From: Macrotis lagotis
Taxonomy: Eukaryota; Chordata; Mammalia; Peramelemorphia; Peramelidae
Reading direction: 5' to 3'
Length of the DNA: 64,000 nucleotides
Assembly: GCF_037893015.1 (NCBI RefSeq)
Contig: NC_133661.1
Location: 248,926,962-248,990,961 of the forward strand
The notes below the pieces were generated by a model, which was not told the DNA's origin, did not search any database, and worked only from the letters and a program-made list of their open reading frames with translations. Of this stretch, positions 21,675-32,706 are shown piece by piece. The position numbers and the translations under genes were made by a program. Every line of letters starts with the position of its first letter. Positions within the stretch are counted from its first letter, which is position 1.

Positions 21675-22061
21675 GCCTTGGAGGGGGAGGCTAGGTGGTG
21701 CAGTGGATAAAGCACTATCCCTGGAGTCAGGAGTACCTGGGTTCAAATCTGGTCTCAGACACTTGACAATTACCTAGCTGTGTGGCCTTGGGCAAGCCAC
21801 TTAACCCCGTTTGCCTTGCAAAAACCTAAAAAAAAAAAAAAAATTAAATTGACTCCTAAAAAAAACCCCCAAAAAACCCCAAACAAACAAAAAAAGGGGC
21901 GGCTAGATGGTGCAGTGAATAGAGCACCGGCCTTGGAGTCAGGAGTATTTGGGTTCAAATCCGACCTCAGACACTTAATAATTACCTAGCCGTATGGCCT
22001 TGGGCAAACCACTTAAACCCATTGCCTTGAAAAATCTAAAAAAAAAAAAAATGCCTTGGAG
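21675..22061 (+). mobile_element. Two WSINE1-like SINEs in tandem inside one target duplication
   Basis: Copy 1 is at about 21684-21843 and copy 2 at about 21897-22050. Both are plus and each ends in an A-rich tail, joined by an A- and C-rich spacer. The pair is bracketed by the 9-mer gccttggag at 21675-21683 and 22053-22061, with none around each copy alone. Confidence 0.85.
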
Positions 22062-22139
22062 AATCCAAGATATCCATGTCATTATGGCTCATAAAAATAA
22101 ACAAATATCAAATAGTTATAAATATAGGTTGTGATTATA

Positions 22140-22500
22140 CAGTCAGGTCACTAGGTGATATAGTTGATAGCATGCTGGACATGAAGTCATGAAAACCTGG
22201 GTTCAAATCTCACCTCTAACATTTACTAGCTGTTTATTTGCATAATACCATAGAGACCTCAGTAGGACTTAAGATTTTGAAATTCTGTGACTTTTCTGGA
22301 ATTTGAGAATGTTTTGGTTTTCAGTAAAAACTCACCAGATGGTTTACTTACTAGCTGTAAGATTATAGATACCTTTTAAGTTTCTGAGCCTCCAGTTCCT
22401 CCTTTGTAAAACAAAGGTAATGAGTACCTCTGCCCAAAGACTTGTAGAGAAACTAAAATGAGATAAAATAAAGTGCTTTGGAAACTTTAACAAGTTCTAT
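22140..22500 (+). mobile_element. SINE head and MIR fragments
   Basis: 'cactaggtgatatagttgat' to 'ttcaaatctcacctc' is a truncated SINE. 'cagttcctcctttgtaaaac' to 'aagtgctttggaaac' is a MIR 3' half. Confidence 0.7.
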
Positions 22501-22702
22501 ATAAAATGGCAGATCATCATCATCATCATTTAACAGAATCATTTTTTTAATAGCACAAGTATAACATAACTTATGCATCTAAATAAGAGCTTTCCTTCAT
22601 AGTAGTCCCTTTAGGAAAACTTAAAGGACATAGAAATGGAAGGATCCTCAGAGATTGTCCAGTATAGCCAATAAGCATTTATTGTGATTAATTAAGTAAT
22701 TT

Positions 22703-22955
22703 TGATATGGGCAGCTAATTGGCACAGTGGGTTCTACTGAACCTGCAGTTAGGAAGACCCATCTTCCTGAGTTCAAATCTGAGCTCAGATGTTTACTAGT
22801 TGTTGATCCTGGGTAAGTCACTTAACCCTGTTTGCCTCAATTTCCTCCTCTATAAAATGAGTGGGAGAAGAAAATGGCAAACCACTCCAGTATTTTTGCC
22901 AAATAAAGTCCAAATTGGGTCAGAAAGAGTCAGACATGACTGAAATGATTGAATA
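22703..22955 (+). mobile_element. MAR1-like long SINE
   Basis: 'gcagctaattggcacagtgg', 'ttgcctcaatttcctcctct', 'aaccactccagtatttttgc' and 'agagtcagacatgactgaaa'. Confidence 0.9.
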
Positions 22956-22984
22956 ACAAACTGTGCTACAATAAAAGAACTCTG

Positions 22985-23215
22985 AATTGAGAAGAGGATC
23001 TCAATTCAAATCTCACCTGTCATTTTTCTGACCTTGGGCAAGGTATTTTAATTTTTCTGGGCTTTCCCTTGGCTGTAAAATAAAGCAATTCGACTTTCTG
23101 TGGCCAGATGACCAGTAAGGTTTCTCCCAGCTCTAAATTTGATTATAATTTGGAAACTGCTTTCAAAACCACTCTATAAAATGAGGGGACCTGATTGGAT
23201 AATTTCTAAATTCCT
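22985..23215 (+). mobile_element. MIR SINE remnants
   Basis: 'ctgaccttgggcaaggtatt' and 'ctataaaatgaggggacctg' are present. Confidence 0.65.
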
Positions 23216-23219
23216 TCCA

Positions 23220-23960
23220 GATTTAAATACCACAAGTCTGTGACCTCAGACCTAGGGAGAGATTCACAAAAGCCCTGCTTCCATGCTCCATCACAGTGTG
23301 AAGGTTCTTATTCTTGGTTCTTAACAGCCATGCCAGTGGAGCACCATGTTCTGATAGGTTCTGCAAAGGAGAAAGGCATGAAATGTGGCCTTGATGGGAA
23401 ATGGTGTCTGCTGTCTGGAGACTCACCCAGCTGACAGGTTTGTGACCACTAGGAGATGAGTTTCTTGGTCATGATGACTGTTGAGTGTCATGTTCAGGGC
23501 TCTTCTGTTCCTTCAGAGATGGTGGAAGAGCAGTAAAAAGGGATCAGAGAGAAAGTGCCAAGTCAATTTTTTGGCTACCTACAAAACATTAATTTAGCTG
23601 TTGACACTTGTACTCTGAGATTCTGGTCCAATTAGTTGATGAAATCACTGGGAAAACTGAATCAAATCCACATTGACCTTTTCATTCACTATAAATTAAA
23701 CCACACTAGCAAATCATCATCAAATGAAATGACAACTCATAGGCTTGTTTCAGAGAAATGTGTGAAGAATTTGGAAAATTTGATTTCATTATGCATCCAA
23801 AAGTTACCCCAAAATTACTTCATGAGACAAGTGTATTATTTTGTTTCCCAGAAAAACATAAACAAGAAAGCAACCAGGAAGATAATCAGAGCTTATGAAC
23901 TATTCATTATCTGTTGTAGAGGACAGAAATGTTGAGAAAAATTCTATATGGAATTCAGTA
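23220..23960. other. Unassigned stretch
   Basis: No repeat recognised. A 99-codon plus frame (23636-23935) is rich in K, N and I as expected of AT-rich chance frames, with no known domain. Confidence 0.45.
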
Positions 23961-23962
23961 AC

Positions 23963-24163
23963 AATGAATGTAAAATCAAACCACATTGGCCATGTGTTTG
24001 TCTTTTTTTTTAAACAAGGCATTGAGGTTAAGTGACTTGCTCAAGGTCACACAGCTATCAAGTGTCTGAGGCTGGATTTGAATTCAGGTCCTTCTGAATC
24101 CAGGGTTGGTGCTCTATCCATTCCACCACGACACCACCTAGCTGTCCCAATGAATGTAAAATC
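23963..24163 (-). mobile_element. SINE with exact 15-bp target duplication and a 26-nt extra tail
   Basis: The 15-mer aatgaatgtaaaatc occurs at 23963-23977 and 24149-24163. Between the copies lies a minus-strand SINE (about 24004-24148) with its poly(A) shown as T9. A further 26 bases (23978-24003) that are not SINE lie between that tail and the duplication. Confidence 0.9.
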
Positions 24164-24274
24164 TTGTATGTGCATTCAAGAAATCAATTTCACAATTACA
24201 AGACAGGTAGAAAGGGTTAAAAAACAATTTGTCAGGAAAAAAGATCTGAGGGTATTAGTGAACTGAAATTTCAA

Positions 24275-24640
24275 TAGAAATTATAAGCTCCTTGAAGACA
24301 GGAATTATCTTTTGCTTTCTTTTAAATCCCCAAGATTTAGCATTAGTAGATCCCTAATAAATGTTTAATGATTGAATCAATAATGCAAGATTGTAGCCAA
24401 AAAATAATAATAGCTAACATCTATATAGACTGTAGATACTATGCTATGTGCTTTGCTATGATTTTCTCATTTAATTTTCAGGAGCACCCTGGGAGAGAGG
24501 TGCTATTATTGTTCCCATTTTATAGATGAGAAAACTGAGACAGATTGAAGTTAAGTGCCTTTACCACAGCTAGTAAGTGTTGGAAGTTGAATTTTAAATG
24601 TTATTCTAGCCTGACTCCAGACCCAGTATTCACTCTGTTG
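24275..24640. mobile_element. L2 3' end (+) then THER1/MIR SINE (-)
   Basis: L2: 'ataagctccttgaagacagg' to 'taataaatgtttaatgattg' (24278-24375). THER1: 'taacatctatatagac' to 'cagatgagaaaactgag' and beyond (24405-24640). Confidence 0.8.
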
Positions 24641-24689
24641 TTCCACATACTGAGATTAGTGTTGCATTAAGAGAGACATAGCTTCCAGG

Positions 24690-25330
24690 TACAAGGAAGG
24701 GATAGCCCTTCCTGGACAGAACACAACTGGAGCATCTGTACTCTGTCCTGGGAAGAATCTGGAGCATTATGTTCAATTCTAGGCACAATAGTTTAGAAAG
24801 GACAAATTGGAGAGCATCCAGGTGAATGCAACCACGACAGCAAAGGGACTTCTCATTCTTGAACAGCTTCAGTTGCATTCAACTCTTCATGACCCCATTT
24901 TGTCATTTTCTAGGCAAAGATACTGGAGTGATTTGCCCTTTCCTTCTCCAGCTCATTTTACAGATGAGGAAACTGAAGCAAACAGTTAAGTGACTTGCCC
25001 AGGGTCACACGGTTAATAAACTTGTTTGAGGTCACATTTGAACCCAGGACTCCTAACTCCAGGTCAGACACTTTATCTAGTGTGCCATCTATCTGCCCAC
25101 ATGAGGATAGGATGAAGGAAATAGAGATATTTAGTCTAGAGGAAAGAATTCCCAGGAAGAACATGCTAGATTCTTTGAAGTACTCCAAAGTCTATATTAT
25201 TTTGTTTGACTTTAGAAGGTAGTAGTGAGTAGAAAATAGAAGTGATGGGTAGAAGCTTCAAATAGCAAAATTTAGATTTGGTATCTGGAAAGTCTCCCCA
25301 ACAATTTGGAATTCCTCAAGGAGCAATGTA
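24690..25330 (+). mobile_element. L3/CR1-type LINE split by a MAR1-like SINE
   Basis: Left: 'ctggagcatctgtactctgt', 'aattggagagcatccagg'. Right: 'gagatatttagtctagagg', 'cccaacaatttggaattcc'. A minus MAR1-like SINE fills about 24868-25098 ('gcattcaactcttcatgacc', 'cagatgaggaaactgaagc'). Confidence 0.8.
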
Positions 25331-25359
25331 AATCCCTTGTCTGAGATTTTCACATATGA

Positions 25360-25490
25360 GTCAAAGTATTGGATATGAAGTTAGATCTGAGTTCAGATAT
25401 GTAATAACTATGTGACTATTGGCAAGTCACTTCCATTGGAGCCTCGGTTCCCTCATCTATAAAATAAGGATAATAATGATTCTACTTGTC
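25360..25490 (+). mobile_element. MIR SINE
   Basis: 'ctgagttcagatatgtaata' and 'ccctcatctataaaataagg'. Confidence 0.7.
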
Positions 25491-25834
25491 CAAATGCAGT
25501 AGAGTCACTGAAACAGGAAAAAAATAAAAGTCTTGATGGATCTTTTCCATCTTTCATCTGCTTCTTCTCTATTTCTTTTGGGACAATGTGACTTAACTGA
25601 TTTTTCTTGCCAAGCTTTCTGCAAGAATTTCCTCCCCCCATCTATCACCTCTCAGTGATTTATGCTCAAAGCTAGTTATAGTCTTTCATTACCATCCTCT
25701 ACTCTGAAAAATAAAATTTATGAACTTATGCATGAGTAAGATGAGACAAAGCTAGCTTTAAACCCAGGAAGACCTGAATTCAAGTCCCACTTTGGACACG
25801 TATTGTCTGTCCCTTAAGTCCTTTAAATTCTTCT

Positions 25835-25986
25835 CTTTCTTGCAAGTCAATGGGCTCAAGTGACTTGCCTAAGGTCACACAGCTAGGTAACACAGCTAGG
25901 TATTATGTATCTGAGAACAAATTTGAATTCAGGCCTTGCTGAGTCCAGGGCTGGTGCTCTATACACTGTGCCACCTAGCTGCCCCT
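25835..25986 (-). mobile_element. tRNA-derived SINE with internal small duplication
   Basis: 'cttgcaagtcaatgggctca' to 'ccacctagctgcccc'. The motif acacagctaggta occurs twice in direct repeat near 25880-25904, a local slippage. Confidence 0.9.
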
Positions 25987-25989
25987 GTC

Positions 25990-27270
25990 TAACTTCTAAG
26001 GGTTTTTAAATAAGAAGTAACAAAGTTGCCAACCTGCTCTGGTAAAGGAAGCTTGTTTATCTGAATTCCCCTTTACTAATGAAATCACACGTCTTGTCCT
26101 CATCCCTATCATTTTATATATGAGTTTATATCTCAGATCATTAGTGACCCTGGCTGCCACATCACAATCTCATATTTCTTGTCTAAGAGTTTGTAGGTTC
26201 TTTTGCCCTCCCATTATGGAAATTGTTTTATATAAATTAAATTCCCTTAGGGAATGATGGTGGTCTGTGTTGTGGATATCTCTTCTTTTATCTGCTTCCC
26301 TAATATGGAGGGAGGGGAGGTAATAGCTTCTTTAGATCAATTGCATTCAATCTATTTTAATTGCACAACTTATTGTTGTTTTTGTCCTAATTTGTGATTG
26401 ATTTTGATCTTTGCTCTAACAAGTCAATGATTTAATTGTATTTCAATAACTGATTTGGAGATGACTGTGTTATAAAGTAACTATTCATTTCCTATCTGTT
26501 GACATCCTTTCAATTTTGTAATCTTTTTCAGTGCTCACCACATACATCATCTGACTGTCTTCTTAAAGTAGTAATTATACATAGTTATGGACTCTGTCAT
26601 TTTATAGCCTTTGACCTCCTTATTTTCTTAATCTTGAGCTACATTTCCCAACATATTTTACACTATGTTCCTCTATTTATTTATAATGAAGTCACTGAGT
26701 AGTGAATATGTAAGGAATTAATTTATAGAGTCTTGTCACATTCTTTGTCAAATTTTTCTCTCCCTCCCTATCTTTAATTGGCCCATTAGATATTGGTACA
26801 TAAACTGCAATTTTCTTCACATTGATCTATTTGCTGTTGCTCCTCATAAGCACTGAAATATATCATTTACCAAGTGTTCCAAAAGATAATTTGTTTTGTT
26901 GCCTTTGTTTGCATGATGAAACCAATTCTGCCCATTCTTTTCTTTGCTTCTCCAAAGATAATATGTGAGACATCTTTATATTTAGTTGTTATTTCCTCTT
27001 CTAGTTTTATTTCTTGCAACTATGCCAAGAATGATCCAAGCTAGTTCTAGTATATTGACTGGGTCATTGTACAAGAATTTCACAATGTCTGTAGATGACC
27101 TTAACACTGGATAATTCTTAGATTAATATCTCATTTTCCAACTCTCTATCGTTGCATAAGAGGAAATCAGCCACTAAGGGCTAAGTTATTTTGTATCTTT
27201 TTGTTTGCTTCATGACTTATCAGAGTCAGTTGATTTTTTGGTAACCAATTTGCTCGGTCTAATTTCAAAG
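25990..27270. other. Unassigned AT-rich stretch
   Basis: About 1.3 kb without a gene. It may be a worn LINE in minus orientation, but I cannot name it. Confidence 0.4.
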
Positions 27271-27274
27271 TCTT

Positions 27275-27965
27275 AAAAATCCATATACCCAAAGGCTAAT
27301 AAAACTGTCTACCTTTTGATCCAGTAATACCACTTCTAGACCTATATTCCAGAGATCACAAAAAAGGGTAAAAAGCCAACATGCACAAAAATATTTATAG
27401 CAGCTCTTTTTATGATGGCAAAGAATTGGAAATTGAGGAGATTCCCATCAAATGGCGAATATCTAAACAAATTGTGGTATATGAATGTGATAAGAGTATG
27501 ATTGTTCTCTAAGAAATTGTAAGGGACAGAACTTCAGAAAAGCCTGGAAAGACTTGCATGAACTAATGTTGAGTGAAGTGAGCAAAAGCAGAACATTATA
27601 CTCACAAACAGAAGCATGGTGTGATGATCAACGAAGATAGGCTTGCTCATCTCAGCAGTACAATAATCAAAGACAATTCTAAAGGACTTATGATGGAAAA
27701 TATCCACATTTAAAGAAGGAACTATAGGATATGAATGAAGAATTAAGTTTACTATTTTCAATTTTTAAAATCTGTTTTATGTATTATGTATTCCCTCTAA
27801 TTTTTTTACCTCTTTTGATTCTTCTTTCACACCATGGTTAATATGGATATGTTTAACAGTTTTTCATATATATATATATATATATATCATATTAGATTGC
27901 TTTCTATTGGGGAGAGGAGAGGGAAGGAGAAAAATGTGAAACTCAAACCTTACAAAAATGATTGT
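27275..27965 (+). mobile_element. L1 LINE 3' end
   Basis: 'ttttgatccagtaataccac', 'tatagcagctctttttatga', 'aaattgtggtatatgaatgt', then the 3' UTR with 'cacaccatggttaatatgg', (AT)n at 27867-27887 and a G-rich tract. Frame is broken. Confidence 0.9.
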
Positions 27966-28252
27966 TGAAAAGTTCATATTTATCTAATTTTTAGGAATTT
28001 TGAACTTTTTTCATGTGCTTTTTATTGTGAGTTTTTTTAAAATAAAGAGCTACCTATTTATATTTTTGACTCACTTAGAAATTGGGGAATTGTTCTCATT
28101 ATTATGAATTTGAGTCACTTCCAATAATTTTGTATCTCAGACTTTTGTTTGAGGTTTTTGATGAGATTTTTTTCTTCTAATCCGTCTCATTTCTTTTGAC
28201 TCTGGATGTGGCTATTGTTATTATACTAAAGCCTTAGCCCATTGAAAATGTT

Positions 28253-28412
28253 CTGGAGTCAGAGAAATTGGGTTCAGACATCCAATCATGCTTTTTATCT
28301 TTATGACACAGTCTCCATGAACCTTAGCTTCCTCATCTATTAAAAATCGGGATTAGAATTGATGGCCTCTTCACAGGTTCCTCCTAATTCTAGATCTCTT
28401 GATCCTGGGATC
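28253..28412 (+). mobile_element. MIR SINE
   Basis: 'ttctggagtcagagaaattg', 'tagcttcctcatctattaaa' and 'ttcctcctaattctagatc'. Confidence 0.75.
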
Positions 28413-28950
28413 ACCTACTATCCAGTCTACAAGAGATGAGCCTCTTCTCAATCAGTTAAGATTGTACTTAGAAAGTAACTTGAGCTTTCCAGCATGGTTG
28501 GTAGAGCCTGGAAAAGCTTGAACTCTATGGGTACAGACCTCAAGAATGACCTCATAAGACAATGGAGTAGTAAGTGTGAGTTATTAAATGTAGCTTGGGC
28601 ACTATGCTTATTCATTTTTGTTTTTGTTTTGTTTGTTTTATGGGTTATAGGAAAGAGCTGTATTGAGAACATCTCAACTTAGCCAACTGAGTTCTCTTAT
28701 GACCAAATTTGATAGTAGACAGGGGTTCAAGGGTATAGTCAGTGACCATGGAATGTTCTGATACTGATGTCCCTGACATGGGTATCAAGCAGATAATCCA
28801 TGCCTCATGCCACTGAGCTCATCAGTCACAGTGATGTACAACCCGTTTGATCAGATAGAAATGAACTAGGCGTGCCCACAGTCCTGCTCCTTCTGCCCAC
28901 CCCATCCACTCACACACTGGGGGCACAGACAAAGCTGGTAGAAACCACAA
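28413..28950. other. Unassigned stretch just beyond the JDP2 3' end
   Basis: No repeat or gene recognised. Open frames on both strands at 28448-28682 overlap each other and are probably chance. Confidence 0.45.
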
Positions 28951-28954
28951 AGAG

Positions 28955-29998
28955 ACAATGGGCTAAGTAAGAGTAACATTTACTGAGCGATACAGGACTG
29001 AGTACTATGAAGGGCTTACACGGATGGAAATGGGCATCACCCCCTTCGGGATCACTGCATCTGGCGTCAGGCATCTCCTCCATGGGCACCAGCCCCAGGG
29101 CGCCCAGGGACGTCCAGCACTTAACACTGACTTACACACATTGGCAATAACTGTGGAGTATTTGTTCGTAACAAACAAACCATAACATATTTATACCATA
29201 TCACGTCGAGTGATTATATAAATCCATATATATATTGCTGTATAAAACCTTTTTTCTTTTTGTAAAAAATATTAAAAAAAAAAGAGAGAAGTGTAAAAAT
29301 GTGCAGTTAAAGCACTGCCGGGACAGCCAGGCTGTAAACATTAGAGTGAGTATGTGCTTTGGAAGGGCGCCCGCGCCTCAGTGCCCACAGCGAACTCCAA
29401 CAGGGAGCGAGGTCGTCTGGTCGGGAGGGGTCTTCCCAGGGACGCAGGATCCAGGGGGATGACGATGGAGCAGGGACATGCAGATGGAGGCCACTGACAG
29501 CGCTTGTTGGTCCTGTATCACATCCCTCTCCTGCTCTGCTCTATCACTTGGGGGATAAGGGGCTGGGGGGGGGGGTACTAAAATTGTATTCTGAACTCCA
29601 TTTGTTTTTTTTTTCCCTATTCAACTTTTCCAATGCCAGTAGCTGTCCCAAAGACAGATACACTGATGGGAAATGATGGGAGAAGAGATTGTAGCCATGG
29701 AGGTTGGGAGGTCCCTTCCTTCATTCACCCCTTTCTCCCTCATCACTGTCACCCTAGGCACTGGATCATCCCCCTCCCCTGTTTCTACTTTGGTCTCATT
29801 TCATCGCTGATCTCAGGTTTCCCTCAACCCTCCCTTCCCCATGTGTTGCTGGTCTGTATTCCACAAAGAAACCCGCTGTATTCTGGCCGTGCTGAGCCTT
29901 GTTGCAAAGTTTTTTCACACATAAACAAAGGCCCCCTCTGGGACCCTCTGTCCTCCTCCCTCCTCATCCTCCTTCTTCTTTCTTCTCCCAATCCACTC
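28955..29998 (-). other. JDP2: JDP2 3' untranslated region (probable extent)
   Basis: The block from the stop codon down to about 28955 is richer in G and C than its surroundings, carries several CpGs and contains no recognisable interspersed repeat, unlike the repeat-packed DNA on both sides. That is what a constrained 3' UTR looks like in a repeat-rich genome. On the mRNA strand it has a long C run (from the G run near 29562-29573), A/T-rich parts near 29160-29290 with one AUUUA, and CpG-containing stretches near 29040-29110 and 29360-29460. The 3' limit rests on the AGTAAA signal and is inferred. Confidence 0.6.
28979..28984 (-). promoter_or_regulatory. Probable JDP2 polyadenylation signal (AGTAAA)
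   Basis: On the minus strand AGTAAA, a known weaker variant of AATAAA, lies at the far end of the GC-richer 3' UTR block. A T/G-rich stretch (tttgtctgtgcccccagtgt) follows 35-60 bases downstream, as a downstream element would. No AATAAA or ATTAAA occurs on this strand between here and the stop codon, so this is my best guess for the transcript end. Confidence 0.45.
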
Positions 29999-30184
29999 TC
30001 ACTTCTTCTCCAGCTGTTCGAGTAGTGGGTTGGCTTCAGACTCGGGGGTCTTGACACTGTCTGTCCTCACGATACACGTGGGACGATGCCGGTTCAGCAT
30101 CAAGATCAGCTGCTGCCTTTCCTGCTTCAGCTCCTCGATCTGCGCCTTCAGTTCTGCATTCATGAGTTCCAAGCGCTCGGATTC
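29999..30184 (-). CDS. JDP2: JDP2 last coding exon: leucine zipper and C-terminus
   Basis: This exon encodes the last 61 residues of Jun dimerization protein 2, a nuclear bZIP factor that pairs with Jun and ATF proteins at AP-1/CRE sites and mostly represses. The acceptor is ttctccag, then GAA TCC GAG (ESER). Zipper leucines fall every seventh residue at exon positions 5, 12, 19 and 26, with a histidine at 33; the first zipper leucine is in the previous exon. The HRPTCIVR motif shared by JDP2 and ATF3 follows. The end SVKTPESEANPLLEQLEKK and TGA at 29999-30001 is JDP2, not ATF3. Counted from the usual 163-residue protein, the Thr of KTPE is residue 148, the reported JNK site. It differs from the human protein, as I recall it, at two positions (A for T in ELKAQ, A for G in ESEANP). 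Intact; phase 0. Confidence 0.96.
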   Translation of the reverse strand, partial: ESERLELMNAELKAQIEELKQERQQLILMLNRHRPTCIVRTDSVKTPESEANPLLEQLEKK

Positions 30185-30364
30185 CTGGAGAAACCCAAAA
30201 AGAGCCAGTTTTAAATGTGTACCGAAGGATCCTCTAAACGAGGCTACGAGGTGGGGGAGAAAAGGGACTTGTTGAAACAAAATTCTTTTCACATCTCTCG
30301 ATCTGTTCTTGCCTACAGAGTCATAACTAGGGCTTCCTCCCAGGGTGCTTAAATGTGGAGGGCA

Positions 30365-30512
30365 CCACCATCATTTATATATAAGGCAATTGGGGTCAAA
30401 TGACTTGTCCAGGGTCACATAGCTAGTAAGTATCTGAGGCCAAATTTGAACTCAAGTCCTCCTGATTCTAGGGATAGTGCTCCTACCCACTGTGCCATTT
30501 AGCTGCCCATCA
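30365..30512 (-). mobile_element. tRNA-derived SINE, minus
   Basis: 'ggcaattggggtcaaatgac' to 'gtgccatttagctgccc'. Confidence 0.9.
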
Positions 30513-30544
30513 CTTATATTTCTTCAGCAGTTAGAAATAACATT

Positions 30545-30778
30545 TAATACTTTGATGTTGTGGTTGTTGAATTGTGTCCCAGTTCTCCATAATCGCCTTT
30601 GGGGATTTCAAATTGGCAAAGATACTGGAATGTTACATCTTTCTCCAGTTCATTTTACATATGAGGAAACAGACCAAGAGAGTTGAGTGACTTGCCCAAG
30701 GACAAGAAGTCAGATATGAATTCAAAGTCCTCCTGACTCCAGGGCTGGCGCTCTATCAACTGTGATACTCAGGTATCC
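30545..30778 (-). mobile_element. MAR1-like long SINE, minus
   Basis: 'ttgaattgtgtcccagttct', 'ggcaaagatactggaatg', 'gaggaaacagaccaagagag' and 'ccagggctggcgctctatca'. Confidence 0.85.
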
Positions 30779-30779
30779 C

Positions 30780-31334
30780 TAAGCTTAACACTTAACAAAA
30801 ATAATTAGCTAAAATAAGAAACTACCAGTTGCTTTCCCCCTCTAATAGCATTACCCCAAGATAAGCTCCTCTCTGACCTGACCTCATTTGGTTTCTTCTC
30901 CAAATGGCATATAGCAAACTGGGATCTCTTCCCAGGGTTTCAGTTTTCTCATCCATAAAATGATGGCCTTGAACTATGATGAACTTGACCTCCAACTTCC
31001 CATCCAGTTTCAATGCTATGATTGTATGATTCTGTGATTTCTCCTGGAGGTCCCCCCCCCCGCCCCGTACTATCCCAATAACTCTGTTTGTTTTTACAGG
31101 CTGATTTGGGAGTGCATTTTGTCCTTGTCTTAGTCACCAGCTTTGATCATTACAACTCTCCAGTTGTTGGTGTCCTCCAGACTGAAGAACCCAAACAGCA
31201 GAACCTGAAACCACCATTCTCTAGGGAGCTAGTACTCAAGAACATTGCCAGGTAATCATGGAACCAATAGTGATGAAGCCTATACTGTAACCTTGCAACT
31301 AGATTGAGGAATACACAAAGAATAGATTCACCAA
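30780..31334. other. Intronic, mostly unassigned
   Basis: Contains a worn MIR near 30930-31030 and a C run at 31053-31063. No coding signal. Confidence 0.5.
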
Positions 31335-31890
31335 AGTCACCTTAACCAAGTCAATAACCATGTATTAAGCCCCTACTGTGACCAGGCACTATACTAAACT
31401 GTGGGGATACAAAGGAACTGTCTTCAAGGATCTCACTGTCTAATGGAAGCAGCAACATGCAAACAACCAGGTACCCATAAGATATACAGGAAAAAATAGC
31501 CATGATCTCAGAGAGAAGGTGCTAATGTTGAAAGTAACTGAGAATGGTGCCTGAAACTTGAAGAAGGCCAGGATGACAGTCAGGAGGCAGAGGAGGGAGG
31601 AAGGGAATTCCAGACATAGGAGATAGCCAATAAAAATGCTGAGTCAGGGGATGGAGTATGAGGAACAGCAAGGAAGCCAGAGTCACTGGATTACAGAATG
31701 CACAAAATAGAGTAAGGTATAAGAAGATTGGAGAGAAGAAAGAAGCTAGGTTAAGAAGGGCTTTAAACATCAAATGATTTTATTTTTAATCTTGGAAGTG
31801 ATAGGATAGTACTGGAGTTGACTGACTAGGAGACTGAAGCAGTCAGATTTTCACTTTAGGAAGATTGTTTTAAAATCTTTCAGAAATTTA
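31335..31890 (-). mobile_element. L2-type LINE, long 3' portion
   Basis: 'gtcaataaccatgtattaag', 'gtggggatacaaaggaactg', 'ggaattccagacataggag', 'gtcactggattacagaatg' and 'ctttaggaagattgttttaa' follow the family order as written on plus, the reverse of L2. Confidence 0.75.
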
Positions 31891-31894
31891 GAAT

Positions 31895-32155
31895 TAGTTC
31901 AGCTAGGAGATACAGTGGATAGAGTAATGGGCCTGGAACCAGAAAGATCAAATCAAGTCTCAAATCAAGTATCTATGTGACTCCAGGGCAAGTCACTTAA
32001 CCCCTATTTGCCTCAATTCCTCATCTGTAAAATGAGGACACACTAGAGAAGGCAATTGCAAACCAATCCAGAATCTTTGCCAAGAAAATCCCATGGATAG
32101 AAGTCTATGAGGTCACATAGAGTCAAACATTACTGAAAAACTGAACAAAACAACA
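31895..32155 (+). mobile_element. MAR1-like long SINE
   Basis: 'tcagctaggagatacagtgg', 'ctcaattcctcatctgtaaa' and 'catagagtcaaacattactg'. Confidence 0.85.
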
Positions 32156-32249
32156 CCCCCCCCCGAATTTAGACTCTCCCTTATGTAATTCTTCATGAAC
32201 TCAAGATGCCCACTAGCAATATTCAAAGTACCTTTTGCCCCATAGTCAA

Positions 32250-32610
32250 GATTATCTATCTAGGTGGCATAGTGGATAGGTGCCAGCCCTGGAGTCAAGA
32301 AGTTTCTTCTTCCTAAGTGCAGATCTGGTGTCAGACACTTACTGTGTGACCTTGGGCAAGTCACTTAACCCCATTGTCTCATCAAAATAATAATAATAAT
32401 AATGATGATGATGATGATGATAATAATAATAATGATGATGATGATGATGATGATAATAATAATAATAATAATTTTGGTTCTCAGTCACCATAAAAGGAAA
32501 CTTATAGCTAATTGTGTTTTGGAGCAGTTAGGCCATGCAGTGGATAGAGTAATGGCCCTGGAGTCAGGAGGACCTGAGTTCAAATCCAGTCTCATATACA
32601 TATATAAAGT
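32250..32610 (+). mobile_element. SINE, triplet microsatellite, second SINE head
   Basis: SINE at 32255-32385 ('taggtggcatagtggatagg' to 'cattgtctcatc'); (ATG/ATA/AAT)n at about 32386-32474; second SINE head at 32520-32605 ('ggccatgcagtggatagagt'). The microsatellite probably grew from the first SINE's A-rich tail. Confidence 0.85.
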
Positions 32611-32629
32611 AAGAGAAATATATGAGTTC

Positions 32630-32631
<2 letters not shown>

Positions 32632-32704
<73 letters not shown>
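32632..32704. repeat. (CT)n(CA)n microsatellite
   Basis: About 14 CT units then about 22 CA units, uninterrupted. The tail of the SINE head at 32520-32605. Confidence 0.97.

Positions 32705-32706
<2 letters not shown>

Noticed and set aside
1-28900. Possible BATF gene downstream of JDP2
   Set aside because: BATF neighbours JDP2 in other mammals, but no bZIP basic region or BATF-like exon is seen; it probably lies farther away.
29235-30025. Plus-strand frames opposite the JDP2 3' UTR and exon
   Set aside because: They are shadows of the minus-strand gene region; no splice sites or known domains support them.
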